Shown: piece by piece, positions 9,123 to 17,822 of the stretch
Numbering within the stretch: the stretch's first letter is position 1
How the letters are laid out: the number at the start of each line of letters is the position of its first letter
NCBI GenBank assembly: GCA_023436205.1
Contig: JAEZKC010000129.1
Span: 1-36,667, forward strand
Source of the DNA: Fibrobacterota bacterium
GTDB taxonomy: Bacteria > Fibrobacterota > Chitinivibrionia > Chitinivibrionales > Chitinispirillaceae
Reading direction: 5' to 3'
Length of the DNA: 36,667 nt
Program-made: the position numbers and the translations under genes
Notes under the pieces: generated by a model
What the model saw: the letters and a program-made list of their open reading frames with translations, nothing else
What the model was told of the DNA's origin: nothing
Databases searched by the model: none

Positions 9123-9623
9123 ATGGACCCGATCCTGATATCATTTCTGGTGGGAACTATAGGAGGTGCTCTGGGTGGGCTTCTGGCCGCCATTGCGGGA
9201 GCCACTATCATGTATAGCGCCAGTCGTCAATTCCGTGCTGCCATACTCTCCTTTTCTGCCGGATTCATTCTCTCCACAGCATTTCTTGAGATGCTCACCC
9301 GTGCTTTGAAGAGTTTATCCGGATGGGAGATTGCCGCAGTTGTAGGAGGAGTCTTGGTGGGAGCGGCCATACGCGCCACTGCTACTTTCATCACTGGACA
9401 TTACCTCACTGGCGACCTTCAGAAGGGGGAAGCCGGTTATCGTCACGCTGAAGCCAGAAAAATAGCATACAGTTTGGTAATTGTAAACGTTGTTGAAGGG
9501 CTTACAATAGGAATAGCGTTCGTTGTCGGAAGGGGACTGGGGGTACTGATCAGCTTTATCATGATATTTGAGAATTTCGCGGAGGGAATATCGGTCAGTG
9601 CTGAACTTGCCCAGGGGGGATAA
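9123..9623 (+). CDS. ZIP-family metal transporter, N-terminal part (interrupted by frame change)
   Basis: The 166 codons from the ATG at 9123 encode the first part of a second ZIP-like permease with hydrophobic helices. Motif-bearing segments are VNVVEGLTIGIAF and IMIFENFAEGISVSAEL, matching the paired metal-site helices (xxxEG). The frame ends at TAA 9621-9623 in the middle of the expected fold. The remaining helices are encoded in the -1 frame right after it. No ribosome binding site is visible upstream of the ATG. Restoring the frame gives a protein of about 250 residues, the size of the neighbouring ZIP (245). Either a sequencing/assembly indel in the six-G run, a true mutation, or -1 frameshifting explains the break. 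Confidence 0.75.
   Translation: MDPILISFLVGTIGGALGGLLAAIAGATIMYSASRQFRAAILSFSAGFILSTAFLEMLTRALKSLSGWEIAAVVGGVLVGAAIRATATFITGHYLTGDLQKGEAGYRHAEARKIAYSLVIVNVVEGLTIGIAFVVGRGLGVLISFIMIFENFAEGISVSAELAQGG
9614..9623 (+). other. Slippery heptamer G GGG GGA directly followed by UAA
   Basis: In the zero frame the codons read CAG GGG GGA TAA, which is X XXY YYZ with X=G, Y=G, Z=A. A -1 slip gives GGG GGG ATA AAG TCA and reads straight into the C-terminal ZIP helices. The same G-run is also a classic place for a single-base indel error. Confidence 0.5.
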
Positions 9624-9634
9624 AGTCAAGATAC

Positions 9635-9874
9635 ATGTTTTTACTAAATATTATTCCAGCATCAACCCTGGGAATAGGCGCTGCACTCGGGGCATTTCTC
9701 GGAGGCCTCACTCCCGATTTACTCAGTGCACTCCTTGGCGGGGGAGCGGGCATTATGTTCTATGTGGTAATGGATGACATCATTTACGATGCTCACAAAC
9801 TTGCCCGCGGCCCTGTGACTACCGGTCCTGTTATTGCCGGAATTATCACAGGAATAATCATTACCGCATTTTGA
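9635..9874 (+). CDS. ZIP-family metal transporter, C-terminal part (other frame)
   Basis: The 79 codons from the ATG at 9635 encode the final transmembrane helices of the ZIP permease begun at 9123 (NIIPASTLGIGAALGAFLGG, then VVMDDIIYDAHKLARGP, then a last hydrophobic helix). The frame is continuous with the first part only if one base is re-read at the G-run 9614-9619. On its own it would be an unlikely protein: it starts in mid-fold and has no ribosome binding site. It should be treated as the second piece of one gene, either frameshifted or broken. Confidence 0.7.
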   Translation: MFLLNIIPASTLGIGAALGAFLGGLTPDLLSALLGGGAGIMFYVVMDDIIYDAHKLARGPVTTGPVIAGIITGIIITAF

Positions 9875-9899
9875 CAAGGCAGGCGTGTGATTCAGCTCT

Positions 9900-10538
9900 T
9901 TAACGTATGAAAATAAGCAGCGTTCCCTGATATAAAACAAGCGCAATGAATCCCAAAACTGCAGATTTGAAGTTCGACAGTTTGCTTGCCGCTTTTATAC
10001 CTTTGGTGAACAGAATTAAAAACCAGGTGAAGTAAATCAGAAACAGCGTCAATAAAAGGTTACGCCAGAAAGTCGGTTCATTCAAAGCTTTTTCGTAGGC
10101 TTTCATATCTATAATACCCACAAATGCCAGAAAGGAATCTGTGAGATCGTGCAACATAGTGCTCCATGACGCTATGCCGATACTGATACCAATCACTGCG
10201 AACAACTTATCGTAAGTTGCAGTTCCCTTCATTGCTTTTGATAACAGATAAATTGTCGAAGTTGTGACAAATATGCTGAAAAAATATCCTGGAAGAGCGA
10301 GAAATATATCGTAGAAAAAGTATTTGTCTGCAGGAATTGCAAGCCATGGTTTGAAAGTCGTGGGTGCTCCACCGGCATTGGATGCCATGATATAAAAAAG
10401 AGTGTAGCCGATTGCAGGGAATAGAAGTCCGAATAGCCCGTACTTAAGACCATTTTTGTCTTCTGTGAGCAGATTGAAAGTCCGGCTGGGACGGATAATA
10501 GTGTTTAAGTAGTAACTCCAGAAAGATTTCATTTTCAT
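9900..10538 (-). CDS. Yip1-like multi-spanning inner-membrane protein
   Basis: A 212-residue membrane protein with about five hydrophobic helices, opening with a cytoplasmic segment (SFWSYYLNTIIRPSRTFNLL) followed by a first helix at about 32-52. This opening and topology are typical of bacterial Yip1-domain proteins, whose function is generally unknown. It is the last gene of a three-gene minus-strand run (GNAT, radical SAM, this gene) with gaps of 15 and 21 bp, so it is probably cotranscribed. ATG codons at 10538 and 10532 are both possible starts; AAGGTG lies just upstream. Confidence 0.65.
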   Translation of the reverse strand: MKMKSFWSYYLNTIIRPSRTFNLLTEDKNGLKYGLFGLLFPAIGYTLFYIMASNAGGAPTTFKPWLAIPADKYFFYDIFLALPGYFFSIFVTTSTIYLLSKAMKGTATYDKLFAVIGISIGIASWSTMLHDLTDSFLAFVGIIDMKAYEKALNEPTFWRNLLLTLFLIYFTWFLILFTKGIKAASKLSNFKSAVLGFIALVLYQGTLLIFIR

Positions 10539-10559
10539 TCATCACCTTGTAAGTTTTTG

Positions 10560-11654
10560 CTATATTTTATCGGGAATTTCCGCCATGTACTTTGCCCCGC
10601 ATCGGTAACAGGCTGGAAGCATGCTTTTTCTTCTCAGCTCAATAAAACCTTTGCGCTTTTCACCATTCCAGATTTCCTCAATTGTGGAATCTTTAACATT
10701 ACCAAAAACCACGTCTGGAAAATCAACACAGCAATTTACATCACCATTGGGCTGAATGTCAAGCAACCTTTCGGCATTTGAACAGCTGCTGCTGCCTATT
10801 ATAGTGTAATAACTGTCAAACCACTCACTGTACTCTTCATCGGACAGTTCCATATAGGGAAAACTTCTGATTTCACCAAGCTTGTTTCTAAATTTCTGCA
10901 GCTGCCTGATCAGCCTCTCTTTGTCAATACCCGGATCCTCTTCCTCAAATCCGCTGCATGAGAATGCTTTGATTCCAAACTGCTCAAGCAGCACCATCTC
11001 ATGCTCCTGTGAAGCTTTGGACGGTAACCAGTATCGAGGGACTACGGTGATGGTTTGCATATTCAAAAGCCTGGCGATATCCGGAAGATCCATGAGATAT
11101 TCATAGTTGTCATGTGATATGGTGAAGGTGGCCGATTTGCTGATCACTTTCCCCAGTTCTTTTTCGTATTCGGCAATAGCTGAGAAATTTTTCTGAATCG
11201 AATCGAAACATCCGTTCAAGCCCCGGATTTTATCATGTATCTGAGGAGGGCCATCGATGGAAACTGTAATATGTATATTACCCAAGGAAACCAGTTCACG
11301 GGCGAATTTGTCCAGAAGTGTGCCATTGGTATCGATGGAGATGAATATGTTTTTTGAACGGATATACCTGATTAATTCCATTATATCCGGGTAAAGGAAT
11401 ACCTCTCCTCCTCGCAGTAGTACAGAACCGGTACCTTTTTGAGAAAGTTCATCCACCAATCGTTTCCATATATCCACACTCATCTGCTTTTCGGCTCTGA
11501 CCTTGTTCTTGATATAACCATCAGGTCCCCATTGTCCGCACATGCGACATCGGAGGTTGCAGGCATTAGTGATGGTAAACGAAACGCTTTCAGGAAAGGT
11601 CAACGTGGACTTTACCGTTTTACCCTGGTGCAGTGTGGAATCGGGCCTGGTCAT
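10560..11654 (-). CDS. Radical SAM protein with SPASM domain
   Basis: A 364-residue enzyme. The radical SAM motif is C32-NLR-C36-RM-C39, which binds the 4Fe-4S cluster that cleaves S-adenosylmethionine. The next core strand carries LLRGGEVFLYPDI, the GGE motif contacting SAM. The C-terminal part has the SPASM cysteine set (C291, C308/C309, C349, C352) for auxiliary Fe-S clusters, with DIQPNGDVN between, as in peptide-maturing enzymes and many uncharacterised relatives. GGAGG lies 4 nt before the ATG. The gene follows a GNAT gene at 15 bp. No small precursor peptide gene is evident nearby, so the substrate is unknown; peptide or protein modification is the usual guess for the SPASM class. Confidence 0.88.
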   Translation of the reverse strand: MTRPDSTLHQGKTVKSTLTFPESVSFTITNACNLRCRMCGQWGPDGYIKNKVRAEKQMSVDIWKRLVDELSQKGTGSVLLRGGEVFLYPDIMELIRYIRSKNIFISIDTNGTLLDKFARELVSLGNIHITVSIDGPPQIHDKIRGLNGCFDSIQKNFSAIAEYEKELGKVISKSATFTISHDNYEYLMDLPDIARLLNMQTITVVPRYWLPSKASQEHEMVLLEQFGIKAFSCSGFEEEDPGIDKERLIRQLQKFRNKLGEIRSFPYMELSDEEYSEWFDSYYTIIGSSSCSNAERLLDIQPNGDVNCCVDFPDVVFGNVKDSTIEEIWNGEKRKGFIELRRKSMLPACYRCGAKYMAEIPDKI

Positions 11655-11669
11655 TATGCCTCCGTACTA

Positions 11670-12107
11670 TCAAAGCAGTTTTAAATACAATTTTTCACTT
11701 TTTGTGCTGAAATAGCCGTTCTTTTCATAAAACCTGTGCGCATCTGTTCTGATGCAGTTACTGTAGAGTACGATTTGCGAAAATCCACGCTCACTTGCAA
11801 ACTGTTCAGCTGCATCAAGCAGCAGTTTTCCTATTCCGTTTCCTCTGTATTGTACATCCACAATGAGCGCGGCGACCTCGATGGCGGGTAGATAGAACTG
11901 CATCTCTCTAGTCATAGCGTGAATGTAACCGACTACTTCTTTGGTATTTTCAGCCACCAAAAGAAAATGATCCTCTGACAGTAGAATATGTTCCAGTTTT
12001 TCGTTGATAGCAGCGGAAGTGCACGGATATCCCAACTGGGTTGAGAGATCCGCGATGCGTTTGGCATCGGATTTCTGAGCGGGTCTGACTACTGGAGGAC
12101 AGGTCAT
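11670..12107 (-). CDS. GNAT-family N-acetyltransferase
   Basis: A 145-residue protein spanning a complete GNAT fold. Motif A, VQYRGNGIGKLLLDAAEQFA (about 95-114), contains the RGNGIGKLL pyrophosphate-binding loop for acetyl-CoA. The motif B region is LYSNCIRTDAHRFYEKNGY, with the FYEKNGY signature of this family. It would transfer an acetyl group to an unknown amine. It is the first gene of the three-gene run with the radical SAM and Yip1-like genes; AAGAG precedes the ATG. Confidence 0.88.
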   Translation of the reverse strand: MTCPPVVRPAQKSDAKRIADLSTQLGYPCTSAAINEKLEHILLSEDHFLLVAENTKEVVGYIHAMTREMQFYLPAIEVAALIVDVQYRGNGIGKLLLDAAEQFASERGFSQIVLYSNCIRTDAHRFYEKNGYFSTKSEKLYLKLL

Positions 12108-12212
12108 TAATACTCTTTTGATAAGTGACTTGATAATATATAATCTGGAGATGGCAGGGCTGCAATTTGTACAGAAAAGTGATTTGATGTTGTGAGCCTT
12201 TGGGAAAGCCGG

Positions 12213-12557
12213 TTACAAACGCAGATTCCTGAGTAGCTCTTCCACTGGTCCTCGTAAAATCCTCCTGGCCTCAACAGTGACTCCCACAAGATCCCCGGAA
12301 GGGGTGAATGTCACATTCGCATAATACGAATTGTCGTTTATGGATCCGCTCTGGTCCCAGACTAGGAGGCTGTCTCTGAAAGTCAAATGGTATTCTGTAA
12401 CAAACGGTTTGGCGTTGTACAGAGAATCGCAAGTGTAATTGGCAAATGCTGCCGCAGTTTCGCACATCCGGTACAGTTGCCGGGGTTCTGACCTTTGTGT
12501 GCCACAGGAAGCAAGGAGAGAAAGATACATTGCATAAAGGTAACATAAACTTTTCAT
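12213..12557 (-). CDS. Small lipoprotein of unknown function
   Basis: A 114-residue protein with a lipoprotein signal peptide ending LSLLASC (Cys18). The mature part (about 97 residues) has two more cysteines (near RMCETAAAFANYTCDSLY) and is predicted to be beta-rich toward the C-terminus. It lies 11 bp downstream of the SIMPL-domain lipoprotein gene, so the two probably form an operon. No family is recognised. Confidence 0.7.
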   Translation of the reverse strand: MKSLCYLYAMYLSLLASCGTQRSEPRQLYRMCETAAAFANYTCDSLYNAKPFVTEYHLTFRDSLLVWDQSGSINDNSYYANVTFTPSGDLVGVTVEARRILRGPVEELLRNLRL

Positions 12558-12568
12558 GATGATCGCCT

Positions 12569-13264
12569 CTATTCTATGATATAGGTGATATAAGCATTGT
12601 TAGTAATCTTTATCACCCCGGGTTCTATTGATTCACCACGCGCCCCCCCAGCCTTCAGGCCTCTGATTCTTCCAAATTCATAGCCAATTTCTCCAGGCAT
12701 TGACTTAGGGCTCTCATTGGATAGACTTTCTATTTTTGCCACCTTTACTCCAGCCTCCTCCGCCAATTTATTTGCTGTAAACTGTGCATTTCTGACCGCG
12801 ATAACACCCGCTTCATTCAATAGACTGTCGTATCTACTGTGATCGTAAGTGATCCCTTCGATCTCGTTACCTTTGGTTTCAAGAATGGTTTCTGAAAGTT
12901 CGCCGAATCTGGAGAGATCTCTGAGGGTAACATTAAGAAAGGCCGAGGAGTAGTATCCTGCAAAAACCTGAGAATTCTTTATCCATTTGAAATGCTTTTT
13001 CACTGATATGTGGCTTGTCTTGATATCCTTTTCACTGATACCCATTCTCTTGCATATTTTCGAAAGTGAATCGAGAGTTTCGGATGTGGCTGTGTATGAT
13101 TGCTTTGCACTGCTTCTAAGAAAGCTTGATCGAACATTCAAGTTCACCATGTCAGGCACAACTTCAATCTCACCATGACCGGATACGGATAACGTTTGCT
13201 CCTGAGGTGCATTACATCCGATTAGCAGTACTATTGCAGCTGTTATTACCTGTATAGCTTTCAT
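12569..13264 (-). CDS. SIMPL (DUF541) domain lipoprotein
   Basis: A 231-residue protein. The signal peptide ends in a lipobox (VLLIGC, Cys17). The mature sequence opens with QTLSVSGHGEIEVVPDMVNL, the typical first strand of SIMPL/DUF541 proteins such as BP26 and YggE. The later segment RNAQFTANKLAEEAGVKVAK is also family-typical. These are envelope proteins that can form ring-like assemblies; their cellular role is poorly defined. AAAGGAGG, 6 nt before the ATG, is the strongest Shine-Dalgarno sequence in the window. The small lipoprotein follows at 11 bp. Confidence 0.9.
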   Translation of the reverse strand: MKAIQVITAAIVLLIGCNAPQEQTLSVSGHGEIEVVPDMVNLNVRSSFLRSSAKQSYTATSETLDSLSKICKRMGISEKDIKTSHISVKKHFKWIKNSQVFAGYYSSAFLNVTLRDLSRFGELSETILETKGNEIEGITYDHSRYDSLLNEAGVIAVRNAQFTANKLAEEAGVKVAKIESLSNESPKSMPGEIGYEFGRIRGLKAGGARGESIEPGVIKITNNAYITYIIE

Positions 13265-13368
13265 AATTTCCTCCTTTGTAGTACTAACGACATGGAGGAT
13301 CGAATGATTACTTGCAAACTTTATGGGTATTTTCTATCCGCGGAACTGGTTGTGAAAAGCTATCTATG

Positions 13369-13470
13369 GTTAACGGCGAAGACGCCTCCTGGAGCATCAG
13401 CGGTCTTCCCCGCACCGAAGCATTGGTGACAGTAGGCATCAGAGTATATCGATCACGAGTTGTAACCTCA
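13369..13470 (+). repeat. Repeat module A, copy 1 (REP/MITE-like arm)
   Basis: Begins GTTAACGGCGAAGACGCCTC; the inner GGCG-AAGA-CGCC can fold as a small hairpin. Homology to the left arm of the element at 21605 continues for about 90 bp (shared GAAGCATTGG, CAGAGTATATC versus CGGAGTATATC, ATCACGAGTT). It lies in the 290-bp gap between the SIMPL gene and the first beta-propeller gene. A short reading frame across it is not credible as a gene. Confidence 0.7.
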
Positions 13471-13494
13471 CGGCGTTGGTCTCAAATTCCTTTA

Positions 13495-13535
13495 CCCTTC
13501 TACTCTGGAAACATCCGCTCACGCGAGTAGAAGGG
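13495..13535. repeat. Inverted repeat downstream of the first beta-propeller gene
   Basis: CCCTTCTACTC (13495-13505) and its exact complement GAGTAGAAGGG (13525-13535) flank 19 nt. It sits 20 bp beyond the end of the minus-strand gene and could stabilise or end its transcript, although no T-run follows. Confidence 0.5.
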
Positions 13536-13554
13536 GAGTGCCTGAATAGTGATC

Positions 13555-15582
13555 CTAATCAATAATCGTTAATTCACGAAAAGCCTTCTGCCCCGTGCCC
13601 TTTAGTTCTATTGTAACCAGATAGTTGCCTGAGGGTAACCCCAAAACAGGGATACGGCAAGTCTGGCGAGGATCACCGAGTCTGGACATCACCAGTTTAC
13701 CTGACAGGTTATACACACTGACGCTCATCTGTTTTGATTTTACAGATGATGGCAAGCTGATGGTTATGAAACCCTTCCTGTAGTGTACTTTCGCAGTGAG
13801 ATATTGTGGTGTATTTTTCTGCTTTTGCGGTAAAATGGTCGAGGTCCCGTCTTTTTCTAAAGTAAGGACGGTTCCTATGGGGCCTACCGCCACGAACTGC
13901 TTATCATTTTGAGACATTGCATAAACGGGAGTACCAATGCCGGTGTTTGTCTTTGTCCAAACTATCCCGTCTGGAGACGTGAGCATGATTGACCGTTTAC
14001 CATCACTTGTCCAGGCAATAATCTCGTTTCCTGACCAAATGGCACAGTAAACCGGGTAGATCTCACCCCCCATCCGTTCAGTCCAGTTACGGGCATCGGG
14101 GGAGGAGAGAATGGTGCCGCTATCTCCATAGGCGATGTACTGTGTTCCGGCCCAGATTACCCCGTGAAGGTTTACTTCTGTAGGTGATGGCTGCTGTTCC
14201 CATGATGTCCCGTTCTGTGAAGAAATAATGATACCGGAATCACCAACTGCCACCAGTAATTCATTATTGTAAACAACCGATGTCAGAGGACATTTGGCAC
14301 CGGAAACCTGTTCTTCCCAGCTCAAAGCATCTGTTGAGGTCTTAATAGTCCCGGAATCACCCACCGCTACAATCTGAGATCCTGCCATAGTTACACTAAA
14401 TAGATGTTGCCCTGTGCCCATGCTTTCACTTGTCCAGAATAGCCCATCCTCAGAAGTGCGTACCAGTCCCCTATAACCCACTGCCACGAATTGAGTCCCG
14501 GTCCAAACTACAGAATAAAGCTCGTAGTTGTTGTAGTGTGCACTGAACCACTGTGCGCTGTCATTTGAATAAGCATTGCAATAGCCAACTGCTGCAAACG
14601 TGGTCCCTGACCACGCAACAGAATTCAATCCCCTTACAAAAGGACTTGGCCTGCTGCTGCTCCAGCTGTCTCCACTTATTGATGAAAGGATTGCTGAGTT
14701 GGTCAGTGCCCAATATTTACCCTTGGTCCAGGTTATAAGTTTCACATTCTGGTAACTACTTGATTTACGCACCCAGCTTATTCCATCCTCTGATAGGTAC
14801 AAGTCATTAGTGTTGCATACTGCTACCCAGCCGCTGTCTCCTGCAGTAACCGATTGCGGTTTGTAAGAAAAGCTTCCATTAGCGTAATACCAGGTAACTC
14901 CCTTATCCAGTGATACTACTGCCCCCTGATACACGCTGTAGTAACCGACCGCGACGATGATTCCATCTTTTGCTGCCACTGATTTGAGATCGTATTGAGT
15001 ATTTGACATCCTGCCGGTCCAGGTTGTTCCGTCCGGAGAAGTGAAAACAGCACCCAGATAACCAACTGCCACAAACTGATCTCCTGTCCAGATCACACAA
15101 CTCAGGTCATTCATGGTTTTTGATTTTTCTTTCACCCAGCTCTGTCCATTATCCTGCGAGCTAATGATTAATCCAGTATCTCCCACTGCCACAATTTTAC
15201 TCCCGGAGGATGCCATAGAGCTGATTGCACTCGGCGAAAGACCGGTGGCCTTCTTTGTCCACACAAAGCCGTCAGGGGAGATCAGTGCAGTATCGGCTTT
15301 TGCCATGGCAATGAAATTACTGCCACTCCAAACCCCAGCAGTTATTTTACCTGGAGTGCCATTGTATGCATTTGTCCAGGTTTCTCCATCTGAAGAGACC
15401 AGTGTTGATCCCGAAGCCGACCCCAGGACCACAATCTTTTCTTCGTTTGACATGATCACATTCATGGTGTCGACATCTGAACCGCTTCTCCATGTCCAGT
15501 AATTCCCGTCAAGAGCTGAAACCTCTGCTCCAGAAAGGAGTCCTGCAAGAATCATGAGTATTGCAAAATTTTTTATTTTCAT
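13555..15582 (-). CDS. Secreted beta-propeller protein (BNR/Ycf48-like repeats) with T9SS-type tail
   Basis: A 675-residue protein with a signal peptide (cleaved after about SALD at residues 23-26). Residues about 28-590 are about a dozen 40-45-residue repeats of the form W-sG-x-F-xAVG-x-x-G-x-I-x-tSxDGxxWT, the Asp-box/BNR-like pattern that folds into beta-propellers. No catalytic residues of sialidases are recognisable, so a binding role is more likely. The last ~75 residues (VHYRKGFITISLP ... LPSGNYLVTIELKG) form a T9SS type A-like sorting tail. GGAG lies 8 nt before the ATG. It is a paralogue of the next gene upstream (49-bp gap) and probably shares its transcript. Confidence 0.85.
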   Translation of the reverse strand: MKIKNFAILMILAGLLSGAEVSALDGNYWTWRSGSDVDTMNVIMSNEEKIVVLGSASGSTLVSSDGETWTNAYNGTPGKITAGVWSGSNFIAMAKADTALISPDGFVWTKKATGLSPSAISSMASSGSKIVAVGDTGLIISSQDNGQSWVKEKSKTMNDLSCVIWTGDQFVAVGYLGAVFTSPDGTTWTGRMSNTQYDLKSVAAKDGIIVAVGYYSVYQGAVVSLDKGVTWYYANGSFSYKPQSVTAGDSGWVAVCNTNDLYLSEDGISWVRKSSSYQNVKLITWTKGKYWALTNSAILSSISGDSWSSSRPSPFVRGLNSVAWSGTTFAAVGYCNAYSNDSAQWFSAHYNNYELYSVVWTGTQFVAVGYRGLVRTSEDGLFWTSESMGTGQHLFSVTMAGSQIVAVGDSGTIKTSTDALSWEEQVSGAKCPLTSVVYNNELLVAVGDSGIIISSQNGTSWEQQPSPTEVNLHGVIWAGTQYIAYGDSGTILSSPDARNWTERMGGEIYPVYCAIWSGNEIIAWTSDGKRSIMLTSPDGIVWTKTNTGIGTPVYAMSQNDKQFVAVGPIGTVLTLEKDGTSTILPQKQKNTPQYLTAKVHYRKGFITISLPSSVKSKQMSVSVYNLSGKLVMSRLGDPRQTCRIPVLGLPSGNYLVTIELKGTGQKAFRELTIID

Positions 15583-15631
15583 ATCTGTTGCTCCGGTCCT
15601 TTGTGTAGTAGAACCATAGATTATGGATTCG

Positions 15632-17761
15632 TTATCTCGTGATCATGAATGGTTTTGAAAAAATTGTTCCCCTGCGGGGCGATGTTACCTTAAGGATATA
15701 ATTTCCCTGCCTCAGGCTACCTGCAGAAAACTTCATTTCAGGCCCTTTTCCCTCAAAATTGGCCTCAAGCCTGCCATTTAGGCCGTAGATTCTTATTGTA
15801 ACTGATTCTCCGCTAAACTCATGCAGCTTCAGGTGCAGATGATTTCCATTAACCAGAAAGCGCGGTTTACTGATTGTGCCTCCAGGTAAACGGTTTGACT
15901 GTCGAACTTCTGTCGAAGGCTCCCGGGGGGATGTGAATATTATGCCGCTGTCTCCTGCAAGGACGTACTGCTCATCGTTGAAAGCAATTGTTCTCATAAG
16001 AGCTTTTGTATCGACTTTATGAGCTGTCCAGCTGGATCCATTCTGGGTTGTATATATGATCGAAGGATCGGATGACCATATACCTTCACCGGTAACCAGG
16101 TACTGGTGGCCGTCCCAGACGATATTGTTGATACTTTCAAAGGTATAAGGGTCATTCTGAGTCTGCGTCCAGTTTATCGCGTCATCAGATGTAAAAATCA
16201 TCATATCTCTCAAGGTGTTTCCACCGATCATGTAATGAGTGCCACTTGATGCAACGGTATATAAATTGGCATAAACGCTTGGGATATTCATCTCCCAGTT
16301 GACTCCGTCCGGTGAAGTGAGAATGCATCCCGGGGAACCGACAGCCATGTAGATGCTTCCGCTCCAAACGACAGCATTCAATTGATTCATGGTTCCACCA
16401 TTACGCTTTGTCCATTCGGTTCCATTTGGGGACGTATAGATGGAACCGCCTTCACCCACTAATAGAAACTCATTGTTTCCCCATACTACCCCGTTTAAAT
16501 CATAATTGGTGGTGTGAGGCTGGAGAGCTGACCAGTTCTCTCCATCAATGCTTGTCAGAATATATCCGGAATCGCCTACAGCAACGATCTTTTGTCCGTC
16601 TGAAGCTACGGAATTTAGAACCTGTCTGGTAGGGGAGGTATGCCCGGTCCAAGTGATCCCGTCCGGTGAGGTCACGATAGTACCTGTATTTTTTCTGAAA
16701 ATGTTGCCGCCAACGCCCACAAACTGACTTCCAGTCCAAATAATGGACTTGATGATCTGGGAAAAGTTTTGCCCCAGCTGGGTCCAGTTTACACCATCAA
16801 TTGAGGTCAGCAGAGTACCTGCTCTCCCGCCGGCTACAAACTTGTCGCCTGTCCATGTCACACATTGAAGGTCATTTTCAGTAATCTTAAAGGCTGCAGA
16901 CCAGCTTGACCCATCATATATACTGCACTTGCCGCTGTCTCCTACCGCGATGATCGTATCTCCAACCTGAACCATAGATCTGATTCCTTTTCGGGACACG
17001 ACATCGCTCCAGGTTTGCCCGTAATCATCTGATTGCACGATATAACTTTGTGTTGCGGCAATGATGCCGTTTTCGGTCCAGATTGCGCACTTATAGTTGT
17101 TAGACTTGACTGGTGTCCTTTTTGCCCATGTCAATCCGTCTTCTGAAACGGAAACTATTCCTGAATCGCCGAAGGCGATAATAAGACTGTCGGTGTTTAT
17201 AGCAAAATTCCAGGCTCCGTATGTACCAAGTGCCAAAGTCCAGCTGTTACCGTCAGAAGAGATGTAATTCCTCTGTGACTGGTAAATAAAGTTAGTTCCT
17301 TTATGACCTACAGCTATCAGTTTGCTGCCTGTCCAAAGTATCGATTTCAACTCTGACCCGGTGATCAGGGAATCGCCTTCTGTAACAGCACCAGTCCAGG
17401 TGATTCCATCCGGGGAGGTGAGGATGGAGGGAATGGTCAAATGGCCTGTACCTCCCACCACAATGTATTTATCGCCAGTCCAGATAACCGAGTGGAAGCG
17501 GTTGATGTTATCAGAATTGTCATTAGCGGTAAACCGATGAGTCCAGCTTACTCCATCCGGGGAGGTCAGTATGAAGCCGAAATCGTTGGTAACCGCAACA
17601 TACTGGTTGTTAGCCCATACAATGGAGCTTATGTTGTCACCCGGGGTAGAGGGATTTCTCCAGGTCCAGGTATTCTGCGCCCATACTGGCTGACATACAG
17701 ATAACACTGCCAGTAAACAGCCGATCACTGTAAAACTGTTGCATTTACTGTTCTGAATCAT
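15632..17761 (-). CDS. Secreted beta-propeller protein (BNR/Ycf48-like repeats), paralogue of neighbour
   Basis: A 709-residue protein with a signal peptide ending about PVWAQ (residue 29). Thereafter there are tandem 40-50-residue units such as WTGSQFVGVGG...GTIVTSPDGITWT. The two genes share the opening motif (NTWTWR versus NYWTWR) and the unit consensus, so they arose by duplication. The C-terminal ~75 residues (PRFLVNGNHLHLKLHEF to SLRQGNYILKVTS) form a T9SS-like sorting domain. GGAG lies 8 nt upstream of the ATG. It is likely displayed or released at the cell surface; the ligand is unknown. Confidence 0.85.
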   Translation of the reverse strand: MIQNSKCNSFTVIGCLLAVLSVCQPVWAQNTWTWRNPSTPGDNISSIVWANNQYVAVTNDFGFILTSPDGVSWTHRFTANDNSDNINRFHSVIWTGDKYIVVGGTGHLTIPSILTSPDGITWTGAVTEGDSLITGSELKSILWTGSKLIAVGHKGTNFIYQSQRNYISSDGNSWTLALGTYGAWNFAINTDSLIIAFGDSGIVSVSEDGLTWAKRTPVKSNNYKCAIWTENGIIAATQSYIVQSDDYGQTWSDVVSRKGIRSMVQVGDTIIAVGDSGKCSIYDGSSWSAAFKITENDLQCVTWTGDKFVAGGRAGTLLTSIDGVNWTQLGQNFSQIIKSIIWTGSQFVGVGGNIFRKNTGTIVTSPDGITWTGHTSPTRQVLNSVASDGQKIVAVGDSGYILTSIDGENWSALQPHTTNYDLNGVVWGNNEFLLVGEGGSIYTSPNGTEWTKRNGGTMNQLNAVVWSGSIYMAVGSPGCILTSPDGVNWEMNIPSVYANLYTVASSGTHYMIGGNTLRDMMIFTSDDAINWTQTQNDPYTFESINNIVWDGHQYLVTGEGIWSSDPSIIYTTQNGSSWTAHKVDTKALMRTIAFNDEQYVLAGDSGIIFTSPREPSTEVRQSNRLPGGTISKPRFLVNGNHLHLKLHEFSGESVTIRIYGLNGRLEANFEGKGPEMKFSAGSLRQGNYILKVTSPRRGTIFSKPFMITR

Positions 17762-17822
17762 ACTCTCATCTCCGATTCAGTAAGGATAGTATATGGTAAT
17801 TTGGCATTCATGAAATCTGTTC

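Noticed and set aside
13312..13530. Small plus-strand gene between the SIMPL and propeller genes
   Set aside because: It lies over repeat module A, has no ribosome site, and its translation has no natural features.
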